64,000 nucleotides of DNA, taken from positions 25,712,501 through 25,776,500 of the forward strand of contig NC_036447.1 of assembly GCF_002775205.1 (NCBI RefSeq), in the 5' to 3' direction. This DNA is from Xiphophorus maculatus (Eukaryota; Chordata; Actinopteri; Cyprinodontiformes; Poeciliidae). Shown here piece by piece: positions 33,084 through 43,969 of this stretch. Numbering within the stretch: the first letter of the stretch is position 1; the number at the start of each line of letters is the position of its first letter. Both the position numbers and the translations under genes were made by a program. The notes beneath the pieces were generated by a model. The model was not told the origin of the DNA, made no database searches, and worked only from the letters and a program-made list of their open reading frames with translations.

Positions 33084-36000
33084 TCAAGAGTCAGAATCTG
33101 AGTCGCTGTAGTCGGCAACCAGTGACGTGATTCCTACAAAACTTTTATTTTCTTCTTTCTCCTTCCCACAGTCCACGGTATCAATCAGTCTTTGATCCGT
33201 TTCCTTTGCAATTTTGGCAACCAGCTCTTTGGAATTAGTGTGATTTTTCTCTAGTCCTAGTGAAGATCCAACACTTTGCGGTTCTTCTTCACATGTGTGG
33301 ACTTCCTGCTGAGACGTTCCCTGGGTTCTGGTGGCGCACTGTTCGTTTTTAGCTCCAGATCCGTTGGAGCGTCTGCGAATTAAGGGGCTCTGGGAGGAAC
33401 CCAGGGCTTTGGCCACAGCTGCTTCTTTCCCCTGCAGGCTTAGCTTATGGAGCAGGCTGCCTGCAGCGCCCCCCGCTGGAGAGGAGGAGGTATTGAACCA
33501 CGAACGAGAGGCGATCTCTTTCCGCTTGCTGTGCCGTTTGTCCTCATAAGCTTTAAAACAATAAAAAGTAACATTTTATCCATTAGATTACATCCAATTT
33601 TTATACATGGGAACCAAAAAGTTTTATGTATAGTTATAGAACTGTATCAAAATTATACATTAAGTTTGTTTCTTTGCTAATTCTACTGTTTTCTATGAAC
33701 GTTTATAGGACATATTGCTTGGACTAATAAAAAAGTGCCTTGCAATACACTTGAACACTTAAATATGACATATTTTTTTGTACATTATTGCGCCATTTAG
33801 CAAATAGAAATAATTTTGGTGCATTTCTGGTTTTAACTGCATATTTATTTGTTAATGTCTTCAGAATCAGAAGCTTATATAGCGAATGATTACTATTAGC
33901 TAAGAAATTATGACAAGACCAGATGATGACATCATGGCGTTGGAAAATAGGTGGATGTATCTTTTTACTTGGTGAATAATAAGTTCTACTTTTGGATGTA
34001 TTACATGTATGAGGATGTTTATAATGTTGGCATAAAATGTATTTAGCTAAGCAGGTAATTTAAGTGTTAAACGAAAGATGTAAAGTGAATTGTAAACATA
34101 TTTGTGAATTATTTAAGGAGAGAGAGCATATTTCTGTATGTGGCACTTACAGTCGGGTGTTTGGTACGTTAGTAGTCCTGCCAATTTTTTGTCCTCCTCT
34201 TTCTCCGGCAGCAGTGGTATGGATAAGTTTGCCCTCATCTTTACAGCGTTATCTTTCTCCTCCTGTTCGGCCAGAACTTTCTTCTCTACCTGAATTGTCA
34301 AATAAATAAAAATCTTATTTTAAAATGGAACACACCTAAAAAAAAAAAACCACATCTGTAGACATTTATGGGAAATCAAATTTAGCTTTATAATAATTCC
34401 AGAGTTCTTGTGCCACTTATTGATACCGGGGGAGGAAAAAAAAGCAAAATTGATAAATCTTTAAATAAACTACATAAGAAAGTTTGAAAGGCAACACTTA
34501 AAAAATCACTTTACCAAAGTTTACCTCATGATTGTTTACCGAATGAATAAATAATTAGGTTAAATGTCAAGACTTCATGAAAAACAAAAGCTTCAGTTAT
34601 TAACTTTATCTTAAATGCCATATAGATTTATGACAGGAAAGAAATAACATTCAGAATCTTTTATGGAACAAAATGTATTTCTGCAGACTAAATCAGCTGA
34701 GCATTATGAAAATATGAATCAGAAATGAATACTGACTATAGGACTCAGGTAAACAGATGTAGATCTACAATTCTTTTACATGTACAAGCAATCTTTTTTC
34801 TGAAAATAATTAACTTTTTCATCTTTTGCATTTAGTTTAAGGAGAAAGTAAAATAGCTAACGTCTTACTCTGAACTTCCTGCGGAGGGAGCTGTTGAGCT
34901 GAAAGTCATCCTTCCAGCCTGACTGATAGTCCTGGATTTCAGACAGAGAAGGCAGAGCCTTCGTGAGCTTCTCTTTGTCTTTCCCGCCGTGATCCAGTTT
35001 GTACATGGCGTCCGTCTCCAGCTTTTCCTTCTCTTCCCGTTCTGCTCCGAGAGGACGCGAGAATGAACCGATCACAACGGGGCAAAACACGCACGTCCAG
35101 GCAACAATGGGAGCAAAAACTATAGGTGAGGACAAATCTTCTACCTGTGGTGAGGATCTGTTCGTTTTCAGCCATGTCCCAGCGCTCCTCCTTCCTGCGC
35201 GCTCCGCTCACGATCAGGTAGTCGCAAGTCGCAGGATCCGTCTGCATCTCGATGTAGTTGACGCACAGATGACACTTCATCCTAAACCTACATGCGAGAA
35301 CAGAAAGAAGCATTTTTTTATTATTTAAAAACATATGTTTTGTCAAAATAAACTTTATAAAGTATGCCTGGTGCTTTTTGTTTTTACCTATAGATTGGCG
35401 TGGTGTAGTAGTTCCCCACTTTCTTCTTCTCGGCATTGTAACGCACGCCTGTGCAAAACACATCGCTTGGGTTATAAAAACAAAGAGATGGTTCGTTTGA
35501 CTGAATAACTGTGCTTCAGTTTTTCCACTTGAGCTTACCCATGCCAATGTGATTCTTGCAGCCATCACACCAGATGTTGTAGGGCATTTCAAACCTTGAC
35601 AGACAAAAACAGTCAGGTACAACTCAAACAAACAATCTGGCTGAATGTTACTAAAACATGTTCTGATTTGTAAAAATCCTCATGTAGTGAGAATCCGATA
35701 TGATTGTAATAACACCGAACTGAACTGAACTATCAGCAGTTGAGTTGAACCAAATGGACCCGTCTTTGGAGGCAGGCACAGAGCAACCCAGACAGTAACA
35801 TCACCTCCCTTCACTCATCATGGCTGGCTCAAGAGTTCACTACTACAGCTGCTGGTAACTAATGATATGTCTGATTGTATCAGACTCTTTGTGGTATATT
35901 GCACATCTAGTAATTACTTTTTCTCTATTTTTATTTTTACTGTTTTATTTTTGAGTTGCTTGGGCAAAAATTATTTTCCTACAGGGGTCTAAAAGGCGAT

Positions 36001-36660
36001 CTCAATCTTGACCACATCAGCAAATACTAAAGGGATAAAGTCCTGAAAATTAAAAGAGAAGATAATACTGCAACATCATTTCACTTTTTTGGCGTACTAA
36101 CCTGATAATGAGGATGCCCTGGGACAGTTTCCTCGCCCTCTCCCGCAGGGCATGAGTTTTATGGTAGCCGTTGAGGGAGCCATGCTAAAAACAAAGAATG
36201 GCAAAAGAGGTAAGTGTAGAACACAAAAACGTCTGGACAACAACTGGCAGGTCAGACGTTCACCTTGGCTGGATTGAAGTCCGGAGGGTAGTATTTGTTG
36301 GTTCCTTTTCTTTCACCCTGTCAGGGAACAAGCGGGTCAATAAAGGAGAGCAAATTTCATACTGAAACAGACAAAGCTCTAAAAAAAGAGAGAGAAAAGG
36401 ACAGCATCTTATCTCGTTACTTAAAGACACAAAAATTTAGGAGATAGCAGATAAAATACAGACTTTAACACATGGTAAACTTTATAGAGACAGAAGAAGA
36501 AAACAATGTCAACTTGACATTGTCAAGTTCAGCATCTTCATTCATTTCTCATTAAGATTAAATGTTTTATTCTGAGGGTTTGTTTGTTTTTTTAGCGAAT
36601 TTGTCAAATTAAACGGATTAGTACAGATACAAGCAAATTATAAACAATTCATCTTACCAT
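33084..36660 (-). CDS. yju2b: YJU2B / CCDC130 splicing factor, 9 coding exons
   Basis: Coding exons: 36658-36660 (ATG alone), 36264-36317, 36102-36184, 35539-35594, 35388-35448, 35145-35287, 34869-35041, 34151-34289, 33084-33550. All junctions are in phase and give 392 aa. The N-terminus GERKGTNKYYPPDFNPAK and the zinc-binding blocks WCDGCKNHIGMG and RMKCHLCVNYIEMQTDP (two CxxC pairs) are the CWC16/Yju2 family hallmark; human CCDC130 matches almost residue for residue there. A charged coiled-coil middle and SYEDK...SRSWF follow, then a poorly conserved Ser-rich tail ending in alternating Asp/Ser. The family acts in the spliceosome around first-step catalysis; the exact role of this paralogue is less clear. 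The start codon is immediately followed by the first intron. Confidence 0.93.
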
Positions 36661-37388
36661 AGTGACCGCTGGAGATCAGCACTTTGCTCCTTTAAACATA
36701 AAATAGGTCAATTGTGTTACAGACAAAAAGTCATGCTCAGTTTATAAATAGGCTTTTAAATGAAGTTGAGGCTTTATTTGGCTTTTCAGCCTGTAACTGT
36801 GCAGCATTTCCTAGGTCATGGTATTAACGCCACAACCCGTTTCATATAAACCTAGAACCATATTAAAGGCGTTATATTTTACAGGTTTTTTTCTTAACTA
36901 TGCCTTTTTGCTAAAATATCTGCTTGTAGTAGCACCACCAAATACTCTCGATCCGTAAGATTACACGCTCTCTAACACCAGAGCTGCACAGCTTTCAGTG
37001 AAATCAGTTTTAAGTCTCCATCGGAGCTGATTTTACCGTTAATATCTAAGAACCAGGTAAGCAACGTTAGCAGCGGTTAGCTAGTTTTGTAACGCAAATA
37101 TAAAGGTCAGATAAACATAGAATAACTTAAGAGTCTCACTAAGTAGGTTTGGATCTTTAAGTAAACTCATACTGAGAATAATAATACACCTGAGACAGTA
37201 GAATATACTTACAAGTTGTGTTTTAGCAACACAGCTAAAAAAAACAACAACAAAAAAACAACAACCAACAAACGTCAGAGTCCTACGTAATTTCCGTGCC
37301 CCGTCGGATGTTACGTCAATTTAGCCGGAAATATCGCCGTCAGACAGTGAAGCGCGTATCCGGTCCCGGCGTCTGCGATTACTTGAAA
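36661..37388. promoter_or_regulatory. Divergent promoter region between yju2b and gtf3a
   Basis: The two start codons lie about 0.7 kb apart on opposite strands. Close to gtf3a there is a CRE-like TTACGTCA (37311-37318) and an ETS-like CCGGAAAT (37325-37332), common in housekeeping bidirectional promoters. yju2b probably has a noncoding first exon here, because a 3' splice-site-like ttaaag precedes its ATG exon near 36692. Confidence 0.5.
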
Positions 37389-38465
37389 ATGGAAACCAAA
37401 GCAGAGCCGCACAGGCGCTTCTTCTGCTCTTTTCCGGACTGCTCGGCTGCTTACAACAGGCAGTGGAAGCTGGACGCCCACGTGTGTAAACACACGGGAC
37501 TTCGGCCACACTCGTGTCAGCACGAGGGCTGCCGGAAGTCCTTCTGCACGCCTTACCACCTGGCCCGGCACGAGCTCGTCCACAGCGGGGAGAGGCCGTT
37601 CCGCTGCTCCGTGGAGGGCTGCGCGGAGGCTTTCACCACGAGCACCAACCGGAGCAGACACGTCAGCCGCGCGCACGCTCGCGAGCAGAAGAAATACGCA
37701 TGCGCGTTCCAGGGCTGCGGCCAGGAGTTCAAGAAGAACAAGCAGCTGAGGGCCCATATGTGTGAGCAGCATACGCAGCTGCCGCCCTACCAGTGCGCCC
37801 ACGATGGCTGCCAGATGCGATTCTCCACGCCCAGTAAGCTGAAGCGGCACGAGAAGGTCCACAGAGGTTACCCGTGCGCGGAGGAGGGCTGTCCGTTCAC
37901 AGGGAAGACCTGGACGGACTTGCTGAAGCACAGGAAGGAGCAGCACAGGGTTGTTCTGACGTGCGAGCACTGCAGCAAGGTGTTCAGGGACTCGTGGTTC
38001 CTCCAGCAGCACCAGCGCGTCCACGCCGACACCCGGGTCGTCTACAAGTGCCCCAGAGAGGGCTGCGACCGCTCCTACACCACCATGTTCAACCTGCAGA
38101 GCCACGTCGGCTCCTTCCACGAGAACCTGCGCCCCTTCGTCTGCACTCATGACGGCTGCGGGAGGGCTTTCACCATGAAGCGCAGCCTCCAGCGTCACAG
38201 TGTGGTCCACGACCCGGAGGGCAGGAAGCCGAAGAAGAGCAGGCCAAAGAGGTCCATCGCGTCCAGACTGAGCGGCTACAGAGAAGCGAAGAGGGTGGTG
38301 TGTGAAAAGCTACCTGACCCGAAGCGTGGGCTCTGCCACGACAAAACGGAGCAGCCCGGTTCCGTTGTGTTGGTGTCCCTCTTGCAGGACACGTCTTTGT
38401 TGTGTGAGCCTACAGTGGACACTCATGGACTCGCAGATGTAATGAACCCTCCTTTATCAACGTAG
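37389..38465 (+). CDS. gtf3a: Transcription factor IIIA (nine C2H2 zinc fingers), intronless
   Basis: TFIIIA binds the internal control region of 5S rRNA genes to start RNA polymerase III transcription, and also binds 5S rRNA itself. Nine C2H2 fingers run from about residue 12 to 275. Diagnostic blocks are FFCSFPDCSAAY in finger 1, the GKTW segment of finger 6, the short-spaced CEHC finger 7, CDRSYTTMFNLQSH in finger 8 and the post-finger KRSIASRLSGY. The ATG at 37389 has a strong context (A at -3, G at +4) and gives 358 aa, close to the human 365. An in-frame ATG at 37308 would add 27 basic residues but has a weak context and overlaps promoter-like motifs. The whole gene is one exon, whereas the human gene has several. 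Confidence 0.9.
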   Translation: METKAEPHRRFFCSFPDCSAAYNRQWKLDAHVCKHTGLRPHSCQHEGCRKSFCTPYHLARHELVHSGERPFRCSVEGCAEAFTTSTNRSRHVSRAHAREQKKYACAFQGCGQEFKKNKQLRAHMCEQHTQLPPYQCAHDGCQMRFSTPSKLKRHEKVHRGYPCAEEGCPFTGKTWTDLLKHRKEQHRVVLTCEHCSKVFRDSWFLQQHQRVHADTRVVYKCPREGCDRSYTTMFNLQSHVGSFHENLRPFVCTHDGCGRAFTMKRSLQRHSVVHDPEGRKPKKSRPKRSIASRLSGYREAKRVVCEKLPDPKRGLCHDKTEQPGSVVLVSLLQDTSLLCEPTVDTHGLADVMNPPLST

Positions 38466-39290
38466 GCTTCAGTGACAGTATTCATGTCAGCAATGTAAGA
38501 GCAGAAGGCACCTAATATTAGAGTTTGGGGGGTTGAAGTTCACGATGCACTGTCGTTGAGAGAAGATATGAAAGATTTGACACAGTGTCATATCTCATAC
38601 GCTGCATGCTCTGTATCCACCTGGTGTTCAGAGGGAAATGAGGCTGGACCTTATTCTGTCGGACACAACAGTAGTCTTTCTACTTCTGTGTCCTTTTTCT
38701 CTCTGAAAAGAATTAAATCAGTTGACTAAATTCTGGTGTGTATGTTTCTTTCTTCAGGTTCTTTATGTAAGCTTACCTTTTGGTAGCGAGAGCCACCTTT
38801 TTTTTTTTTCTTTTCTCATAAATACATCAGATTTATATATTCTTACTATTCTAGCCAATAAGCTGATCTTGAAAATCAGCATAAATGTCCAAGAATTTCC
38901 CTTTTAGTGAAGAAATTAAACTTAAACTATGTTTTGTTTTTACTCTTCCTAATGATACTTTATATATGTATATTTAAATACATCATGGCTGCACAATATA
39001 TGTTAAACTTAATGTTTTTGCTGCCTTAATAACACTAATAAAGCTAAAGGTGCTGCAGTAAATGTGAGCCACTTCTAAAGGAGTAAATCGGGCTCTGTCA
39101 GTATTTTATAGAGAAAAAGTGAGCATAATAAGTCATAGACTGCAATCAGTAACACCACATTGTGGACATGAAAATTATGATTGTCATTGCTTCCTGTGGC
39201 TCTACAGACAACTGGAGTCTATGTGTGCAATAACCCAAGAGCAGCAGAATATTAATACTTCATAACACTCAGCAACCTTATTCTATATTC
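38466..39290. other. gtf3a 3' UTR and AT-rich spacer
   Basis: ATTAAA signals occur near 38711 and 38913. No other gene is evident. Confidence 0.4.
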
Positions 39291-39292
39291 AA

Positions 39293-40180
39293 ATCAAATT
39301 TTATTTGTATAGCACATTTCAGCAGCAAGGCATTTCAAAGTGCTTTACATAGATAGATAATAGATAGATAAATCTTTATTGGCATTGTCACAAGGACAAC
39401 GAAATTTAAAAGGTGCCATCAGTCAGTGCATATGCTTAAAAACAAAAAATAACTGTCTCACAATTCACACACAATGTGAGAATTAACAAATAACTGGTAA
39501 AAAAAAAACAAAAAAACGAATAAATAAGAACATCATTACAAACACAGAAACACAATGCAACATAGAATCAACAATCAAAACACGACATTAAGTCAAGTTC
39601 CATCAATAAATTTGTAATTGATTACATTTCAAATACAATTCTAAACAGGTGGGTTTTCAGTCGAGATTTAAAAGAAGTCAGTGTTTCAGCTGTTTTACAG
39701 TTTTCTGGAAGTTTGTTCCAAATTTGTGGTGCATAGAAGCTGAAAGCTGCTTCTCCTCGTTTGGTTCTGGTTCTGATTCTGTTCTGCATCCCCAGAACCA
39801 GAAGACCTGAGAGGTTCTGGAAGGTTCATACAACAACAGCAGATCTTGAATGTATTGTGGTGCTAAGCCGTTCAGTGATTTATAAACTAACAACAGTATT
39901 TTAAAGTCTATTCTTTGAGCTACAGGGAGCCAGTGGAGGGACTTTAAAACTGGTGTTATGTGCTCTATCTTCCCGGTTTTAGTGAGAACGTGAGCAGCAG
40001 CATTCTGGATCAGCTGCAGCTGTTTGATTGATTTGTTGGACAGACCTGTGAAGACGTTGTTGCAATAATCAATACGACTGAAGATGAAGGCATGGATGAG
40101 TTTCTCTAGATCTGGCTGAGACATTAGTCCTTTAATCCTGGAAATGTTCTTCAGGTGATAGAAGGCCGACTTTGTTTTGC
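39293..40180 (-). mobile_element. 5'-truncated LINE (L2/CR1-like) copy
   Basis: On the minus strand the frame from 40124 encodes a standard fish LINE ORF2 tail: FIFSRIDYCNNVFTGLSNKSI, then LQLIQNAA, HITPVLKSLHWLPV and LNGLAPQYIQDLL. The 3' end at about 39293 has the conserved tail whose plus-strand text is tttatttgtatagcacattt. A second repeat tail (39350-39420, with gatagataaatctttattgg and aaggacaacgaaatt) interrupts the 3' UTR, so a later retrotransposed fragment has landed in it. The frame drifts at the end, so the copy is dead. Confidence 0.8.
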
Positions 40181-40189
40181 GCGTTCTTC

Positions 40190-43100
40190 TTACGTAACAC
40201 AGTATCAGATTTGCAGATTCTTAAAGGATTTCTGACAATAGATGCAAATCTAAAAATGCTATGGGGCTGAAAAAAGTATGTATTTCATTCTTTGTTGGGG
40301 AGTATTATACTGCATCTCTTCTGTTTCTGATTATATTTACTATTTAAGTGTTTTTAAGCCAAATTCTGTTTCTGTTGATATTGAGCTGACTGGAGATTCT
40401 TACAGTGTGACAACCTTTAGTTGAAATAATAATAATATAGTTACACAATGACTCAAAAAAAGTATCGCGTATCTAACTGCATTTATCTAAAACAAAAAGG
40501 CAACTATTATTGCTTTTGCCACCCGAGTAACGCACAATATTTATACTAACACGTAATTTTATTTATAGCAATAAGCAACAACATGATAAACACCTGATGA
40601 ATTTATTGTTTTAAAGTAAATGGGGTTGTTCTGCTACATTTGTTGTTATGGCTTTTTGCTTTCCGATCTTCACTCCAGCCTGGAAGCAAAATGAGCAGCT
40701 AACAGCTAATTCATTAATCAAGCTATCTCTGTGTGACAAGATTGATTTACGGCAGCAGTCAGTCTCGCCACATATCTGAATAGGCCTCTGACTGAAGACT
40801 GTTGCAGAGTGACAGTTTTGCTAACAGCTCAATTTCCAGGCAGCAGAGATGATATTCCACAGTATGTCCTGGTTGGAGACTTCAGTTGTTGCCAAGCACT
40901 GCTAATCCATCTCCTTGGCTTTTGCCGCTCTTCTGTTTTTTTAACTATTCTTAGAATGAAAACCCGCAAAGAGTAGTGGATAAGTATAACTCCTCTACTT
41001 TAGTGCAGTAAAACTCTCATCTATCCGAGATCATGACGCCAGCAGACATTTACAGCCAGCGTGACCCTAATCCATGACCTCCATCTGGCGGCGCTCTCTT
41101 CAACCGGAGTGAGATTTCATCCCTGAACTCTCACCTGGTCCGCGGTAAAACAAAAGCTGGAGCACAAACCTGCACATTCCTCCTCTTGTGCCTTCGTGAC
41201 AAACGGTTCGAGCGTCTCGGCTCTGACCAGCTGATTTACAGCGTAAACAGGAGTCGCTCCGCGCAAGTTTGAGATTCCAAGGCTAAGTCCTCCGTGAATA
41301 TTTCCACTTACTGGGAACGCTGCTTCCCCACATTCCTGCCCCCTTTCGGCTCAGACGGCCCCTATATGGGCTGACTGTCCGACCGGCTCAAGTCAGGAAT
41401 GTGCAGCACCCCCCTTTTAATTGGTATTGTGTCATCCTCCATGCCAAATGCTGGCAAACCTTTTCAACATGGCTGCTGAAGTCATGACACCTACAGTAAG
41501 CGCATCGGATGTAGATGTTTCTTACAAACACCAGTCACAAGGTGACCGCTTGCAGTAAAACCGACAAAGCAGGGTTAGTTTTTAGATATTAAGTGTCTCA
41601 CACTTATTTTTGATGCTCTAGTATATTTGGTTTGCCGTAGCAAGCTAAGTTTATTCTTCAGTTTTATTATCATTATCCCTTAGATCCATTTTCTTTCCAC
41701 TCTAAGCACAAACATGGTAAGGTTCGTTTCTGATGAAGCAAATCACAAATTGGCCACATCGGGTTTAAAAAAATACCCACTAGTGCACATATTTGTCTAA
41801 AATACACAAACTAAATACTGAGCATTAAATTGCAATTACACATACACTGAATATATGACAATGAATACAGTTTCATATAACATAAATTGCCAATGAGAAA
41901 AAAATATAAATCTTTTCTAAGTCTGTGAAGTAGAGCAATTAAGCAAAAACTGTTTGTTAAATCAGAGGATTTGTCTTAAGAAAGTGACACATCAGCAACA
42001 TACATTCACTTTTTTTTATTTTTAATATTCGTTTTGCATGTTTTCCATGTTATGAAGTTGGTACTAAAATGAGTTAAACATTTGGGACAACTTTCCCTTT
42101 ACTTGTGGGGGATTTCTGTGTGTGTGTGTGTGTGTATATGTTAGCATTTAATGGTAGTGAACCAGTTAAAGCTTCAAAATGGAAACATAAAAGATAAAAT
42201 AAGTAATTTATAAGAAACAATACTTGAACTTTACTTTGCCAGTCGATGCAAAGTACAAGAATATTCCCCTAAAACATCTGCAAATAAATCAGATTTTCAT
42301 AACTTTTGTCCTTGACGACGCTGACGCCTTATGCTTTTGTAAATAAAAGTTGAGAGGCCAGTCTTTGTATATGTATGAAAAGAGAACTAGATTTTCTATT
42401 GTTGTTTTATTTAACCTTTGTTCTCATGCTACTGTAAGTGCATAACACCTCTAGAGTATGCTGATGTGCTGACAGTATGTCGGTAATTGATAACCTGCGA
42501 AATGCTGTCAACTATTTCAGCCTTTTCTCTCTTTCCGACAGTTCCGGAAAGTCTTGCTACATTCTTCCCATTCCTCTTTTCTGACGATGCTGAATTCCAG
42601 ACCAGTCCCTCAGACTATAATCCAGAGGGATTTCTTTATCTCCACTGTATTTCTCCCATCACCTCCTCTGGCTTCCCTTTGTCTTCTTATCTGTCACTCT
42701 GCCTTAATTCTTCTGTATCCCTGGGAATGTGAATATGTCTGGTCCTCTGCCACTTTGTCTTTATTTTCCATTTTTAGTGAAAGAAAAAGCAGCAACAATT
42801 GCTCACAACTGCGCCGACTGCATTTGTTTAATGTTATGTAAGTTTAATATATGTTTCCAGATTGCAGATTAATTGATCAGCTCTGAAACACTGAAACCAG
42901 AAGTGTACACCAAATAAAAAAAAAAAACACCTACATCTATATTTTTTTACTGTCTGAAGTTTAAGCCAAACTTCTCTCTCTTTTTTTTGATCAGTCAGAA
43001 TTACCAAAATGATTTTTGATTTGTTAAATATTGCATGCTAATGGCATGGAAATGATAGAAAATGTTGTACTCAATAACCTGAGCTAGAAGAATCACACAA

Positions 43101-43240
43101 ATAAAAGTAACTCAATAATAGAACCCTGAGGTATCCCACATATGATCTCTTTTTGCTTTGATTTATTATTGCAAAAATATTCTAAGATAGTCCCACTCTG
43201 TCAAACATCATCTAAACTACTTTTAGTAGCAGACAATTCA
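40190..43240. other. Gene-poor interval with a GC-richer noncoding block at 41030-41430
   Basis: No splice-linked coding sequence was found. The block 41030-41430 is distinctly GC-richer than its surroundings and has no conserved frame; it could be a promoter or enhancer. A short GT repeat is at 42117-42135. Confidence 0.4.
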
Positions 43241-43244
43241 AACA

Positions 43245-43965
43245 GCTCCAGCTAGGTCTCATTACTCTACCACTGTGAATGTTGCTCTGATTGGTGAACA
43301 TGGCTTTATGGAGGTCATCCACTATCTGGAACAGGTGTCCATTTTTGTAAACTTCCCTTGCCATCCAACCTCGAATGTTCTCAAATGGATTTAGATGAGG
43401 GGAATAAAAGAGTGATGTTGTTTCTACAGAGGAAATCCTTTGTCAGACGGGCTTTGCCTGACAACACGACTTGAAGCTCCACTGTCCCATTGCAGGAAAA
43501 AGTCCCCCAGATCAGGGTTGCACCTCCTCCACTGTGCCATGTAGAAAACATCTCGGGTGCAATCTCCTTGTCATGCTGGCAACGTTGCAAGACATCAAGA
43601 CCATCAAGATTGCATTTTTTTTTCATATAATAGAACTTTCTTCCATCTTTCAATGTCCCACGTTTAGACACTCGTTCAAACTCCAACTGTGCGATTTTGT
43701 GCCACCGAAGGAGACGAGACCTTTTGCAGATGTTTTCTGTTCTTAAAGTTCTTCTATCACCGATGGTTACGGGGCTGCAGTTGGCACCAGTGACAAGATT
43801 AATGTCTCGTGACTTGATGGATTTCCGGGGGCCATCATTTGACATTTTTGTTCCATAACAATCAGAATTTTTTGGGGGTTTAAAATGGCCGTCTCTTTGA
43901 ACGACACTCAAAGAGAGAAAGCTTTTTTTGCCTTTGCCATCGGAGTAATGTATCACCATCTGGAT
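43245..43965 (-). mobile_element. Tc1/mariner transposase fragment
   Basis: The minus-strand frame 43959-43381 (192 codons) contains Tc1-family blocks: GRRTLRTENICKRSR, KFYYMKKKCNLDGLDV, the HDKEIAPEMFS segment and GGGATLIWGTFSCNGTVEL, which lie around the catalytic core. The N-terminal paired-like DNA-binding domain and the last acidic residue of the DD34E triad are not seen in frame, so it is a truncated, inactive copy. Confidence 0.75.
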
Positions 43966-43969
43966 ACAT

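Noticed and set aside
34939-35631. 230-codon minus-strand frame
   Set aside because: It reads through yju2b exons 4-7 and their introns in the wrong frame.
37308-37388. Upstream in-frame extension of gtf3a from ATG 37308
   Set aside because: Weak start context, unlike known TFIIIA N-termini, and overlapping CRE- and ETS-like promoter motifs. It cannot be fully excluded.
37311-38210. 299-codon minus-strand frame opposite gtf3a
   Set aside because: It is the antisense shadow of a GC-rich zinc-finger exon, with Val/Leu/Ala-rich text and no known domain.
42487-42841. Two overlapping 81-95 codon plus-strand frames
   Set aside because: No splice context, no recognisable domain, and composition typical of intergenic DNA.
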